Origin: Takashimella koratensis
Lineage: Eukaryota > Basidiomycota > Tremellomycetes > Trichosporonales > Tetragoniomycetaceae
Reading direction: 5' to 3'
Length of the DNA stretch: 64,000 bases
Assembly: GCA_003116875.1 (NCBI GenBank)
Contig: BCKT01000001.1
Coordinates: 1,111,486-1,175,485, forward strand
The notes under the pieces were generated by a model that saw only the letters and a list, made by a program, of their open reading frames with translations, searched no databases and was not told the origin of the DNA. The translations under genes and the position numbers were made by a program. Shown here piece after piece: positions 10,535 through 27,100 of this stretch (the first letter of the stretch is position 1; the number at the start of each line of letters is the position of its first letter).

Positions 10535-13500
10535 ATGGACATTGCGCACCCGCTTCACGCCGAGGTCTCGTCCCTCTCCTTCTCCTTCTTGTCGTCCGAC
10601 GACGTCCGGTCCATCTCCGTCAAGAAAATCGATAACCCCATTTTGCTGGACAATGTCAACCTCCCTACCAGGGGCGGGCTGTACGACCCCAAGCTTGGGC
10701 CGATGACTGCCAGGGACATGTGAGTGGTTCTTTTTATAATCAAAGTGACTGGAGCTATGAAGACAGAGCTTCAGAGCAGGACAGCAGGAGATCAAGAGAG
10801 CAGAGCTGACAGAAGACTGTGCAGTTGTGAAACATGTCACTTGTCGTACTTCGCCTGCCCGGGGCACTACGGTCACATCGAGCTCCCTTCGCCAGTCTAC
10901 CACCCGCTCTTCATGAACCAGTGCTACCAGCTATTCCGCTCCGTCTGTTTGTTCTGCCACCATTTCAAGATGCCCGATATCCACGTGAGCTGACTTCCTT
11001 CCCCTCTTGCCAAACTGTCAACACCTCTTTGCCCCTCTTTTACCCAACTAACAAACCCTCTCTTCTCCTTGTCCCTTGTACCCTGGCTAACCTGATCCAG
11101 TTGAAACGGTTTATCGCGCGTCTCCGCCTGCTCGATGCCGGGTGCCTCGAGGAAGCACATTACGTCGCTCAAGTCCACCCGACTTCCAAAGGCAGTGGCG
11201 CCGGTGAAGCCGACGACGAAGAAGGCGCAGACGAGTCTGTCCCCGCTGAGAGCGCGGCAGAGTTCATGATTCGTCTCGACGAGTACGTCAAGACGGTCTT
11301 GAAGCAGAAACAGAAACGAGGCGTTCGGGACGATTACAAGGATGGTTTGGTGTTTGAGGAGCGAAAGAGAGCTATTGGAGAGTTTGGGAAGAAGAACTGG
11401 GCGAGGTGTTCTCACTGCAATGCGTAGGTTCATTCCTAATCAGTTTCGAGGGAGAAAAGTATATCGTGACTGACTCCCTCTGTAGTCAGGCGTTTCGGTT
11501 CCGCAAGGAGGGTTCTACCCGACTGATTGAGCTCGACCTCACTGCCAAGCAAAAAATCGCCAACGCGACCAATAATCTCCGCCGCCCGTCTGTGCTCGAC
11601 GCGACCTCGAAGAAACTCCGCAAGGGCTTGGCCTCGTCTCGCCTCGAGGACGTCGACGAAGGGATCGAGGCCAGCAGTGCGTCCGGAAGCAGTTCGGGCA
11701 GCGAGGATGGGGCGATGGATGTGGATGCCTCGAGCGGGGACGATGAGGAGGAGGACGAGGCGGAGATTGACGAGGGGCTTGCGGATATGGCGGGCCGTGT
11801 GGCTGGAGGGAAATCGGCAGCCGGTAGAAAGGAACGAGTTGTTACTGCCGCCGAGGTCCGAAGCCACCTTCGAATGCTATTCAACAAGGAACCCGAGATC
11901 TGCGCTCTCCTCTATGGTCGACACGGTCGTTCGTCGGTTTCTTCCTCTCACTCGACCGTCTCCCCGCAGCCCCTTGCCGACATGTTCTTCATGGACGTAC
12001 TCCCCGTCCCACCGACGCGATTCCGCCCGGCCTCCAAGATGGGCGACGAGTTGTTCGAGAACAGCCAGAACACCCTCCTCACTGCAGTCATCAACACCTG
12101 TATCCGACTGCAAGAGATTAACCGCCGTATGATCGAGAACGCCGCAGCGGAGAGAGGAACCGAGGTCGAGCTTGCCGCACCGGCCAAGGGGGAGGCGATG
12201 AGGATCTTTGAGAACCTCCTCATGACTCTCAATAAGCTGCAGGTGGATGTGAATAGCTTTATGGATAACACCAAGAACCCGACAATCATGCGACAGGGAA
12301 AGCTTCCGCCGCCAGGTGTCAAGCAGGTCCTTGAGAAGAAGGAGGGTCTCTTCCGAAAGCACATGATGGTGAGTTCCCTTTGAGTTTATCGGTGGGGAAA
12401 GACGCAATGCTGACTCAGATATCGTGAATAGGGTAAGCGAGTCAATTACGCTGCGCGATCCGTTATTTCACCCGATATCAACATCGAGACGGACGAGATT
12501 GGCATGCCGCCTGTGTTCGCTCGCAAGCTCACGTACCCGGAACCGGTTACCCCTCAGAACGTGAACTGGCTCCGTGAGCTGATCATCAATGGCCCGAAAC
12601 ATCACCCTGGCGCCTCACTTGTTCAGAACGAAGACGGGTCCCAAGTCTCCCTTGAGCGCATGTCCCTCGAACAACGTACGGCAATCGCCAACTCGTTGCT
12701 TACTCCCCAAGCCGACGTCTACGGAGCCGGCAGCTCGTCAGTCTCAGCGGGGACCAAGAAAGTCTACCGACACATTCAAAACGGGGATATCGTTATCCTT
12801 AACCGACAGCCGACACTTCACAAACCCAGTATGATGTGTCACAAGGTTAAAGTTTTACGAAACGAGAAAACGATTCGAATGCACTACGCCAATTGTAACT
12901 CGTACAATGCCGATTTCGACGGTGACGAAATGAACATTCATTTCCCGCAAAACGAGATTGCAAGGGCCGAGGCGTTGATGATCGCCAATACGGATAACCA
13001 GTACCTCGTCCCCACCTCGGGTAACCCCTTGCGAGGGTTGATTCAAGATCACGTCGTGGCAGGTGTCTGGATGTGTAACAAGTCGAGCTTCTTCACGAGG
13101 GAAGAGTACTTCCAGATCATCTATGGGGCGCTGAGGACGGAGGATGGATATACCGGAAACAACAGGATCATCACGCTACCGCCGACAATCTACAAGCCGC
13201 GGCCCTTGTGGACAGGCAAGCAGATCGTGAGTGACTAGGATTCAAGGATGGTAGGGCCAGGAAGGGACGCTGACTCTCTCTTCTCCTTTGACAGATCTCC
13301 ACGATCATGACCAACTTGACCCCGCACAACGCCAAGGGTCTCAACCTCGAGTCCAAGAACAAGATTGCCCACAAACTCTGGGGTCGTGGATCGGCGCCTG
13401 ACAACGACATGAACGAAGAGGTCGCCCTCTTTGTCGACGGCGAGCTTCTCCGTGGTGTTCTCGACAAGTCGCAGTACGGAGCATCGGCAAACGGTCTCGT

Positions 13501-16250
13501 CCACTCGGTTCACGAGCTCTACGGTCCCAAGATTGCGAACCGACTCCTTGGGGTCCTGAGCCGCTTGCTCACCAAGTACCTCCAGCACACGGCGTTCACG
13601 TGTCGAATGGATGACTTGGTGCTTACTTCCGAAGGAGAGACTTTGCGTCGCAAGATTCTCGACGACGCGAGCAAGGACGGCGCGGCGGCAGCGATGAAGT
13701 ACGTCGGGCTCCCCGAGGGTTCAAGTATCGAAGACCCCGAGACGGCCAAGAACCTCAACGTCCGACTCGAGGAGATCCTGCGTGACGATAACCTCATGGC
13801 GGGACTCGACTCGGTCATGCAAGCCGCTTTCAACAAGACGACTTCCAAGATCAACGACCAAGTCTTGCCTGCACACCTTGTCCGACCCTTCCCGGAGAAC
13901 CACATGCAAGCGATGACCATCTCCGGTGCCAAGGGGTCTAAAGTCAACGCGTCACAGATCTCGACACTGCTGGGTCAACAGGCCCTCGAGGGTCGTCGAG
14001 TACCTACCATGGTTTCGGGTAAGACGCTCCCTTCGTTCAAGCCCTTTGACACCGCCGCTCGAGCGGGCGGGTACGTCGCAAATCGGTTTTTGACGGGTAT
14101 CCGACCGCAAGAGTACTATTTCCACTGTATGGCGGGCCGAGAAGGTCTGATCGATACGGCCGTCAAAACCTCTCGATCAGGTTACCTTCAACGATGTTTG
14201 ATCAAGCACCTCGAGGGCGTTAAAGTCCATTACGACCATACTGTCCGTGATAGCGATTCATCCGTCTTGCAATTCTTCTACGGTGAAGACGCACTCGATG
14301 TTACCAAGTCTGGTCACTTGGGTAAATTCGAATTCGCAGCGCGGAACCACGATTCTATGATGAGTCGATACAAGCCGTACGAGGTTCTCGACAAGGTTGT
14401 CCAGGACGAAGCGCATACTTATATGAAGAAAGCGTTGAAGAAACCGGCCAAGTACGATCCGGTGATGAGCGTGCATTCGCCCAGTCGATGGCTCGAGAGC
14501 ATGTCCGAGGCCTACGCTAAACAGCTTTACGAGTATATCGAGAAGAACGAGCATGGATTGATCAAGGTCAAATCAGGGGAAGGATCGCAGATCAAGTCGC
14601 CTTACTCGGCGAGGCAAGTGCATGAAAAGGCATTCGCACTACTCGCAAAAGTTAGGTACATGCGCGGGTTGGTCGAGCCTGGAGAAGCCGTAGGATTACT
14701 TGCATCGCAAGGTGTCGGTGAACCGTCGACCCAGATGACGCTCAATACTTTCCACTTGGCCGGTGAGTACCAGCATCGGGACAGAGAGCATCGACAGAGG
14801 AGATATGTCTTGATGAGATGCTGGATGACTGACGGTGTTTCCAGGTCACGGCGCTGCCAACGTCACCCTTGGTATCCCCCGTCTTCGTGAGATTGTCATG
14901 ACTGCCGCGCAGAACCCTGCGACACCGACGATGAAACTCCCCCTTCGCCAGGAAGTCTCCGACGGCGACATCGACTCCTTCATCAAGCAAGTCTCTCGCC
15001 TCACTCTGTCTCAAGTCGTCGAGCGCGTCACCGTCACCGAACAGCTCACCGGGAAATCCACCGACGCGAACAACTCGCGTTTGCGCAAGTACACCGTCTT
15101 GCTTGATTTCTACCCACCAAAGGAGTACGAGGAGGAATACCAGATCACACGAGAGCAACTGCACTTGGCTCTGGCGACGCATTTCGCCGCGCGGTTGAGG
15201 AAGGAGATTATGGCCGAGATCAAAGTGGCGAACCGCGCGAGAGAGCAGGATTTGTCTGTCGGCAAGGGGCTGAAAGTGCGTGGTGGTGCGGACGTGGAGG
15301 ATGAGGATGATGATGAGAATGGGGAAGGGAAGGGTCCGGCTGGGGAGAGGAAGAGAGCAGGAAGGGATGATGAGTTGGATGATGAGGATGATGATGAGGA
15401 TTCGGGCAAGTTGAAGAGGCTCGCTCAGTCGCGTGCGCACGAATACGACGGGGACGAAGATGAATCCTCGGAGCGGGGTATCGCGGACCTAGAGGACTAC
15501 GTGGAGCGCGATGCGGACGACGACGACGAGGACGCCGAGGGGGACGAGGCAGCGCTCAAGGCTCGTGCCGATGCTCAGGCCGACGACCTCGCCGAGATGT
15601 TCAAGACTGTTGTCAAATTTGCCGAAAGTTTCAATTTCGATACGCATCACGGACGTTCGGCTCAATTCGATCTTCAATTCCCAGGAGCGATGCAGAAACT
15701 CCTCATGGTTGATGTAGTAGAGAGGACTTGTCGAGCCGCGGTCATCCATGAGGTCGATGCGATCGGACGGTGTATGAAGATTTACAACGATAAAGGTGAA
15801 TTTGAACGTTCACTTATTACCGAAGGATCCAACTTGCGTGGGATGTGGGCACTCGCAGACGAACTTGTGGATCTAGACCAATTAGGATCAAACGATATCT
15901 ACGCCATTCTCACGACTTATGGTGTCGAAGCTGCTCGACAAGCTATTATTCGTGAAATGTCATCAGTCTTTGGCGCTTATGGTATCGGTGTCGATTATCG
16001 CCATTTAACAGTTATCGCCGACTACATGACCCATAGCGGTGGGTACAAACCTTTTAATCGAACAGGTATCGCATCCAAGAGTTCACCATTGTTGAAAGCG
16101 AGTTTCGAGACAACGGTCGCGTTCTTGAGTGAAGCAACGCTTCATGGGGATTACGATGATTTGACTAGTCCGGCTGCCAAGATTGTGATGGGGAAACCGA
16201 GCAGTTCGGGAACAGGATCGTTTGATGTCCGTGCCCCCAGGAGGATCTAG
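10535..16250 (+). CDS. RPA190: RNA polymerase I largest subunit (A190)
   Basis: Seven exons (10535-10719, 10825-10984, 11101-11423, 11486-12368, 12432-13226, 13295-14762, 14845-16250) give 1739 aa. Clamp-head zinc ligands ([27 protein letters not shown]), the catalytic Mg-binding loop [10 protein letters not shown], the preceding [12 protein letters not shown], the trigger-loop region [19 protein letters not shown] and the C-terminal cleft end are all present. Pol I rather than II or III is shown by [19 protein letters not shown], the absence of a CTD heptad tail and the length. Two acidic Asp/Glu-rich stretches occur, one in the N-terminal half (exon 4) and one in the jaw region (exon 7), as is usual for A190 insertions. 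The enzyme makes 35S pre-rRNA in the nucleolus. RPC40, a partner subunit, is encoded 41 kb away. Confidence 0.97.
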
Positions 16251-16882
16251 CTTGGATGGGAGGGGTGTATGTAGGGGTCTCAGAGGGAGATAGGAAGGGG
16301 AAGGAATCGGGAGGGGGATCGTATCAATACAATCAGCAAATAGCAAAATAGCAAAGAAAAAGTCGTCGCTCGTCTCTCGTCGCTCGTCTCATCTTCATCA
16401 TTGTCACTAGCACCGAGGTCGTTACAAGTCCTCTCATATTCTTATTCACTATTAGTTCTTTCTTTTCTTCTTTCTTGCCATGTCATCGAATGATCAGACT
16501 TTTTCTTTTTTTCTCGAGACTTGGTGTACCGTTAGTTAAGACTTTATCTACCATCTACCGTGATTGAGCGTGATTGAGCGTGATTGAGCGTGATTGAGCG
16601 TGACCTGAGACCGTAGGCTGGGAGCAACAGCTGGGAATCAAATGATGCAGAGGCGTCGACGTGGGGATCGTGAATATGGCACAGAGACGAGCAAAGTAAA
16701 AAGAAAAGAAAGAAAGGGGGGAAAAAATAAAATAAAAATTGGTAGTTCCGTGACTCGAGGCCGGATACTAGGAGAAGAAAAGTTTGGGAAGGGAGGGACT
16801 GGTTCTGATACGACGCTATAGCACTGTTGTCGCCAAACCCGTTATATAGCTCCACCACACCCCCTCAGTCGCGGCCAGCGCT
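16251..16882. other. Convergent intergenic region RPA190 / GFA1
   Basis: These 632 bp hold both 3' UTRs. T-rich and A-rich tracts (16490-16510, 16680-16740) suit 3' end formation. Four tandem 10-bp units lie at 16561-16600. No coding potential is evident. Confidence 0.5.
16561..16600. repeat. 10-bp tandem repeat, four copies
   Basis: The unit tgattgagcg is repeated four times without mismatch, followed by a partial copy (tgac). It sits in the 3' intergenic space between RPA190 and GFA1 and is probably a minisatellite. Confidence 0.95.
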
Positions 16883-19508
<2,626 letters not shown>

Positions 19509-21144
19509 CTTGAGAAAGCCGAAAAAGAGCTAGGGCGGGGGATGGGAGGGGGTTGAGAAGGTCTGGTCGGGATGTAATAGGCTGTAGTGAGGGGATGAAG
19601 GAGAGTGGGAGTCGAGAGGAGCGCTGATAAGAAGGGGAAAGAAGGAGGTGAGGAGAAGCGAGGTGAAGAGAAGAGAAAAGAGAAGAGAAGAGAGAAGAAA
19701 GGAGAGATGGTGGGGAGACACGTCGATCAATGTGGTCCAATTGCCGCCGTCAGTCGGGATCGGGGTTGAGTCGTGTGCGTGATGGGGTCGAGAATGGGGC
19801 AAGGGGCAAGGGGCAGGGGCAAGGGCGAGGGCGTGGGCAGGGGCGAGCGGGTTTGGGGCAAGTCGAGATATAATTATCCAGGTCAGCACAGCCTCTGCAA
19901 CGCAACCGGCGGACTGGACGGTATATCTGCGTCTGCTTCGCGGCGAGAAGCAGACCGAGGTAGATGTCTTCTTGATGACGACGCCGTGGCCAGTGATCCG
20001 CAACGGTGTGCGTGTAGATAAATGGCATGACCACCGTACAACGCGCACAGGGCGATCCACCTGCCTCGCCTCGTGGAGTGGGAAGGGGAAAGGGGGGAGA
20101 GAGGGATTGAGCGACTCACGTATACAGGGGGGAAAAGGCGGGCTGTCAACAGCGGAGTGAGGGGTGAGGAGGGCGAGGATCTGATAGAACTGTGGAGGAG
20201 GAGGAGGAGGTTGAAAGGGGGAAGGAGGAGTGGTGGGTGGGGAATGGGAGAATGAGATGGAATGGAAGGGGTGATGGGTGGTTGAGCGATGAGCACGGGC
20301 TGATCTTGTTGAGGAAGAGTCCAGAGTCGAGAGTCGAGAGTAGAGACGCACCTTTGTGGAGACGAGGATGGAGAGAGGAAGAGAGAGTGAGAGTGAACGG
20401 TGGCAAGGCTAAGGCTGGCGGTCTCTGTGTGTCTGGTCTGGGTTGCAATACTACGACGTTGAGAGGATGCGGTGAAAAACGTACGGCGGTACGTCAGGCG
20501 TCGTGTTGGTGTTGTGCGTCCTGCTACTACTACTACTACTACCGGTGCAATCCTTCCCTTCCCCTCCCTTCCCTTCCCCTCCCGCCGTCCCTGAACGCGT
20601 CCAGCTCTGTCTCACCCCCTCACCCTCACCCTCCCTGCTCCCGGATCCTCTCTCCTCTCTACTGCGGTGCTCTAAACCGCATACCGTCAACTGACCCAAT
20701 CCATTCACTATCCATGCATGATACCGTACTCGTACCGTGCGGAACCATAGCTACAGTGCAGGTGCAGATCTCTGCTCTCTGCCGCAACGATGCATACATA
20801 CAATTCCTTATTCCTTACCCACGATACAACCATGCATAGCCTTGCCACAGAATAGGCTGAATCAGCCCTCCTTCGACTCCACTCCGTCCCCACAATCACT
20901 ACACTCCACACCATTCCCATTGCTACGCGTCACATCTTTCTCCTTGTCCACCGTGACCCTGCGTTGTATGCAAGGCCATAACAAGCACCAAGCAACCCAA
21001 CCCACCTCACCTCGTCTCCTCTCAACCTCAACCTCCTTCATCCATGACCAACCACACCTCCCCATAGCACCTCTTAGCTTATACTCACTCTCACCGGCGC
21101 ACGCGCACGCCGCTAGAGACTCACTCTGGACCACATCCACCACC
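19509..21144. promoter_or_regulatory. Divergent upstream region GFA1 / FAB1
   Basis: This 1.6-kb space between divergent genes holds the promoters and leaders of GFA1 (left) and FAB1 (right). It is unusually strand-asymmetric: G/A-rich on the + strand from about 19520 to 20430, C/T-rich after 20520. Long minus-strand frames here translate to Pro/Ser/His-rich low complexity and I do not believe they are genes. A G-run cluster lies at 19796-19819 and a TAC run at about 20524-20541. Confidence 0.45.
19796..19819 (+). other. Potential G-quadruplex motif
   Basis: Four G4 runs are separated by loops of 3, 3 and 2 nt, and further GGG runs continue to about 19850. The position is about 290 nt upstream of the GFA1 start, on the strand complementary to its mRNA. 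The motif is visible; folding and function are inference. Confidence 0.5.
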
Positions 21145-24100
21145 ATGCCGTCCGACCCACACTTGCAGATCGAGACCGCCCTCCCGGTCCCAGCCGGGTC
21201 ATCGGCCTCGTCAGTCCGCCCCTCCCCTACCTCGGGGCTCACCACCTTCCCCAACCCCTTTGCAGACGAGCAAGAACCTGGCCTCCTCCCTTCTTTCCTC
21301 TCCAAGGTCAAATCCACCTTCTCCGCTGCGGCAGCCGCTACCCCCGCGCCCGCTCCGGTCCAGTCGATACCCGAGGTCATTGCACCGCTACAACCGCAAA
21401 GTGAAGCTCAGCAGATCGCCGAGGCAGCACGAGCTCGAGCAGCACAAGCTCAGGCAACGGGACCGCTCCAAAGAGCTGGCTCGGGACCACTCCACCCTGG
21501 TCAACCATATTCAACTCCCATCATCAATCAGCCCGATGAGGCAGGACCCTCAAGCCGGCCTTCAACAGCAAACACCGTCCCCGCCTCCCCTCTACCTGGA
21601 CCGTCTCGGACCTCGCGCGACCCTTCCCAGCCTCCGTCAGTCCACTCATCGTCCCACTCTCGACCACAATCCCGGCGCTTCCTCATGCCCGGCGAGAAGC
21701 AATGGCGACCAAGTGGAGCTTCCCCTGCCCAAGTCACCTTGTCGCCCATCACCAGCGTGACGACGACGATCCAAGCTCGCCCCAAGGCTGACGAGACGGC
21801 GGCTCCGCCTACTCGGGTTCAACACAAAGCGCATTTCCAGCTCCCACCACCCACCAACGGTGTCGCCATACCCAGAAGCAAAGCCAGTGGTCCCCCGTTT
21901 AGCGCGACAGGTGGACCCCGACTTCGCCGAGGCTCACTAACAACGATCCCCGACTCGCCGTCGTCTGTGTCGTTATCTGCAATGATCGCCGCCAACGCCG
22001 AATTGAACCAGAACTTTTCCTTCGTCCCCGGCTTCACGATCCCACAAGAGGACACCAAAAGTATACGAAGCCTCGGCGTCGTCAAACGCTCGGGGAGCGT
22101 AAGCAAGATCATCCGGCGTATGCGGGGCGAGGGGCTCAGTAAGCACTATTGGATGGCAGACGAGCACTGCAAGGAGTGCTACGACTGCAAGTCGGTGAGC
22201 TAGAGGACCCGTATAAACCCAGATCAAGGCGCTGACGTTGGTACAGGTGTTTACAGCTTGGCGGCGCAAACACCATTGTCGGATATGCGGGCAAATCTTC
22301 TGCAGCCGCTGTGCATCTAACATCATCGGTGCTCGGCGGTTCGGCCAAGAAGGCATGGTGAGGGTTTGCAATCTGTGCCTCAAGATCATGGAGGACGACA
22401 ACCACGATGACGATGACGATCGCCGGTCGATCAACTCGGTGTCAACCTCGGTCCGTTTGCCCGATATCTCTGACCGCGCGCTACTCGATGTCAGCATGTC
22501 TCCACAGCTGCCGTACACGCAATCCCCCTTCGCCGCGAGTCAGCTGTTCATGCGGCATACGAACGAGTCGCTGACGGCGATCGACGAGGGATCGGTGATG
22601 CGCAACTGGGGAGGCGAACACGAACGGCCGTACACCCCGGTCGAGCTGAACGAGTCGGACGCCTCGGATGGAGAAGACGGGCACGACTTGTGGGCGACGA
22701 GGCCAAATACGGCAGCACCGTTCCGCCGACCCATCGACGAGGATGCAGGAAACCAGGTTCAGGACGAGGAGCACCAGGAGGTAGCCCCTTCGTCTGGTAT
22801 CACACCCGATACGCCGAGTTCAGGAGGCGATACACCTGCTGTGCAGACGCGTCCACGTGTTGCGTTCCCACGGACAGACACGATGGAGTCGGACGGCCTG
22901 GAACAGAGAATTCCGCTAGGTCGCGTCGAGTCCAACTTGCCACTCATCGGTCTCCGCACGAGACTCAGCTCTCGCGCTAGCCAAGGAGGTCTGACTTCGT
23001 TGGTTGACCCAGACAAGCAAGAAGGTCTCTGGCGAGCTCGTTCGCACTCCTTTGCCACGTCGTGAGTGAGATCAGACCGCAGTCCAGCAAGCAGTGCTGA
23101 TACACACAGGCAACGACCCGAGATGCTGTCCGGAGCAAGTATGGAGCACTTTAGCATCATGCTAGAGCAAGCGCTGTACCGAGCCGGTATACCCAGTGCG
23201 GACGAGTGGCATCGCGTCCTGAGTCATCTCCTGATCAAGGCGTCGACCAACTTGCAGCCCAATGTTGGTGCCGGCGACTCCATGGACGTTCGCGCATACG
23301 TGAAGATCAAGAAAGTCCCCGGTGGTCGAATTAGCGATTCCGAGTATGTCAACGGGATCGTGATCACCAAGAACGTTGCACATAAAGCCATGCCTCGGCG
23401 TCTTGTCAACCCCCGAATCATGGTCGTCACTTTCCCGCTAGACTACCACCGAGTCGAGAACCAATTCATGTCGCTTGGCCCGATTCTAGCGCAGGAGAGA
23501 GACTACCTCCGTCTCCTAACTCGGCGTATCATCGATGTCCGGCCTCATATTGTTCTCGTTGAGCGATCAGCATCACGGATCGCGCTCGAGTTTCTTCTTG
23601 AAGCAAATATCGCCGTCGCGCGAGGTGTCAAACTCTCGGCGATTCATCAGGTCGCCCGGTGTACCCAGGCAGACGTAGTGGCGTCCATGGACAGACTGGC
23701 TCTCGAGCCCCGACTAGGCCGTTGCGCGGAATTCAATATCCAGTCATTCGACCACGAGCTTATCCCTGGTCGACGAAAGACGTTTATGCGATTCGAGGGC
23801 TGTCATCGAGATTATGGAGGGACCATCATCCTCCGTGGGTCCGACCTGGAGACACTTCGGAACGTAAAGGTCATTACGGATTTCATGGCGCTGGTCGCGT
23901 ATCACCTGAAGAATGAGATTGTGTTGTACAACGACGAACACAACATCTTACCGCCCCCGCCGCCGCTTGCGCCTGAGTACATCGAGCTGCTCCAGGTACT
24001 ACAGGAACCGCTGGACGACGAGGCATACGCCCAGCCGCGGGAGAAGCATGTTGAAGGTGAGGCAGAGGACGAGTTCGGCCTCGAGTCGCCGACGACACCA

Positions 24101-27100
24101 ATGCCCGGGGACGGAGACGGAGAGCGAGAGCTGGCAAAACGCGAAGCTAAGCGTCAGACGCGGGAAATCGCACAGTCACTCGAACCGTATTTGACGACAG
24201 CGTTGTCATCCTCTGCTGCGATCCGGTTCCCACCGCCCGCCCCGCTGGCGAAGATGGCCGAGCTCGACCGGACGCTCAACCGCCTCCGCCTGAGCCGAGA
24301 CGAAGAAGAGGCCGCCCAAATTCTGCAGGAAGAGACGAAAGCGCCCGACACGCTCCGGTCCGCACACAGCGAGTCCGACATGTCTGCTGCGGCGCCGGTA
24401 GTTTCCACCTCCCAGGTGATGGAAGCGAGCGATACGACATCGTCCGAGGCGACAACAACGGCTGCGACCGCGATGTCAGCGGTCCCTGCTGTCTCTGCGC
24501 TGCCGCGGGACATTGCGCGTGACCCGTACCGTGTCCTTCGCCGGCCCGAGGAGATTTCGAAGGAGAGTGCACTGGCAAGGGTCGAGTACGAGCACACGGA
24601 ACAGCTCAAGCTCTGGCAGCTCTACACCCGGCGTCATCCCGTCACCACCCTCCGGCCCGAGGACTACCAGGGGATCGTTTACCTCTACTCGATGAGCTGC
24701 GAGGGACAAGGTAAACCGTGTGTCGAGCCGACACTCCAGCATATCAATTTCTACCAAAGCGACGACCAAACCGTGGGCCAATTCCTTGAGACCCTCACTC
24801 TCGACGCGGCGAAACGGTGTCCGAACAAAGCGTGTGAAAGAATCCTACTCTTCCATTTCCGACTCTTGGTGCATGGTGATCGGCGGCTCCAGATTGCAAT
24901 GGACCAGTTCCCCTGTCCGTCTCCTGGCCACGAGGACAAGATTATTACCTGGAGTTACTGTAGACAATGCGCGACGCCCTCCCCAACCACGATCATCCGT
25001 GAAGAAACTTGGAAGATGTCTTGGGGAGCCTACCTCGAACATTGTTTCTACCCACCTGCGACCCGAGCAGGTTTCACATGTCCTCACGATGCCTACCGCG
25101 ACCAAATCCGATACTTTGCCCATCGCAACCTGGCTATTCGAATCCATAACGAGGCTATCGATATCTATGAACCTATCCGACCATCTATCATCCTCCAAGT
25201 TAAATCCGAGACCAAAGTCCTACTCAAGAATCAAGAATACGAGAGCGCGTTACATAAGAACGCAGCTTTCTTCGATTCGGTCTTGTTCAGGCTTCGATCT
25301 TTCAATTACGATATTATCCAGCCGGAGAAAGTGGGGCTACTGAAGCAGGCGCTGGAGTCGATGCTGGCCAAGGCGGTAGCGGATAGAGACGAGATGGTTA
25401 GCTTGCTTAATAGGACGTACAAACTTACACCAATGACGGATGTCCTCGCGCTCAACGCGGTGTTGCAGACTCTTCAAAATAAGGTCGTCCAGTGGGAGTG
25501 AGTGAAGACCTGCCCATCTGCCCATGTTTGAACGAATGGGTGACATGAACCATGAGAAGTAGATCAAGCTGACGCCATATAGCTCCGACTTGGTTGACCT
25601 CGAGAAAGCGTTCATGCCATCAGAAAAGGATCTGAGGAGGAGTGAGTACAAGTCGCCGAGTAGTTGGATAAAGCTGACACCACACTTAGTGACCGCCACC
25701 CACCTGAAGCGGCTATTCGCCAACCAAGAAGTCTTTGGTTCACTCGACCGCAACATTGCCGGATTGTCCGTTTCCGAAGTAGACGAGAAAGACCTGTCCA
25801 AGTCCTTCGACATGTCAGAGACCCCTGGACCTTCTGAGCCCGCGACTCCTTCGATCGATACCGCCACTGACGAGCCCGCCCCGCCGACTCTCAAGCTCGA
25901 CACGGACAACCTCGGCACCGAGCCCGTTGAGCAGGCAGGCGCCGCAGGAGTGAATCAGGGGTCACTGACCGTCCCCGGTTCGCCGGAGGATTATGATTCC
26001 GATTCAACGATTTCGGCGATCAGAAGGGACTCGCCAGGAAGAGAGGAGAGAGAGCTGGGACCGGTCAAGGAAAGGCCAGAGTCGAGTGGGATTGATAGTG
26101 ACGGGCACCGAGTGTTTGTGTCACGACTCCCGAGACGAACCAAGCCTGCGCCGAGGTGAGCTTTGCTCGAGTTTCAGAACGGAGATTCTTCCTCCAATCA
26201 TTTGAGCACAACTGACGTAATCCAAGTATTGCCGATCTGGTCAAGCGGTTCCAAGAATCTGTGAACAACCAAGAATTCGAACCGATGCCTGATGTCCCCC
26301 TCGAGCGACCGACGTCATCTGGCTCGCAGCGCCGCGTTCATCGGATTGAGGACCGCGACGCATCAGATAGCGATGCGAGCCAGCCGCATCGGCCTCGAAT
26401 GCGGCGGGGCAGGACCGAGCAGCCTCCCGTTCGGCACAGGGATCAGAGTCACCTCGGCCGTTTGTCTGATGGGGACAGGAGCTATGCCGCCTATGCATCG
26501 CGCACACCGTCGGCGTTTCATCGTAGGTCCCTGGGTGGGCCTGGTGAGCCGCGCTCAAGGATCCCATCGTATGTCGGCTCGCCTGTCGCGTCTACCCGCC
26601 CGCCGACCGAGTCGACGCAGCACCTCCACGCTCCAGTCGCGTCGGCGCCTACTTCTTCCGGGCACAGCGGTCCTTCCGCCCCCGGTTCTCCGGGCGTGGC
26701 AATGTCGCTCACCCCTAGCTCGGAGGGCAAATCCCGCTCCTCGTCACTTGGCAAAGGCAAGATGCCTCGACGTTCCGATTCCGGCCGAATCACACCTACC
26801 CTCGGTGCGCGGTCGACCCCTCGCCGACATTTGGGCACAGGCAGCCGAGTCATGTCCATTGCTCGCAACTTTGACAAACTATCCGACCGGCTTTCCCGTG
26901 AAGCCGAGCGCGACCGCCAAAAACGCCTTTCCGCAGCTCGCATCAAACGCGCTCGGCCCGTAGGCGTGACAAAAGCAAAAGTTCAGGTATTTGATAATGT
27001 GCGAGACGCGTTCAAGGATGAGTTTGACTCGGATTCGTCAGAGGCGGATAATGAGGAGGATGAGGAAGGGAATAGCGATAGTGGGGATTCAGCGGGAGGA

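Noticed and set aside
19530..20351. 273-codon minus-strand frame upstream of GFA1
   Set aside because: It is Pro/Ser/Leu/His low complexity from a purine-rich strand, has no family motif, and lies in the divergent promoter; it is explained by composition.
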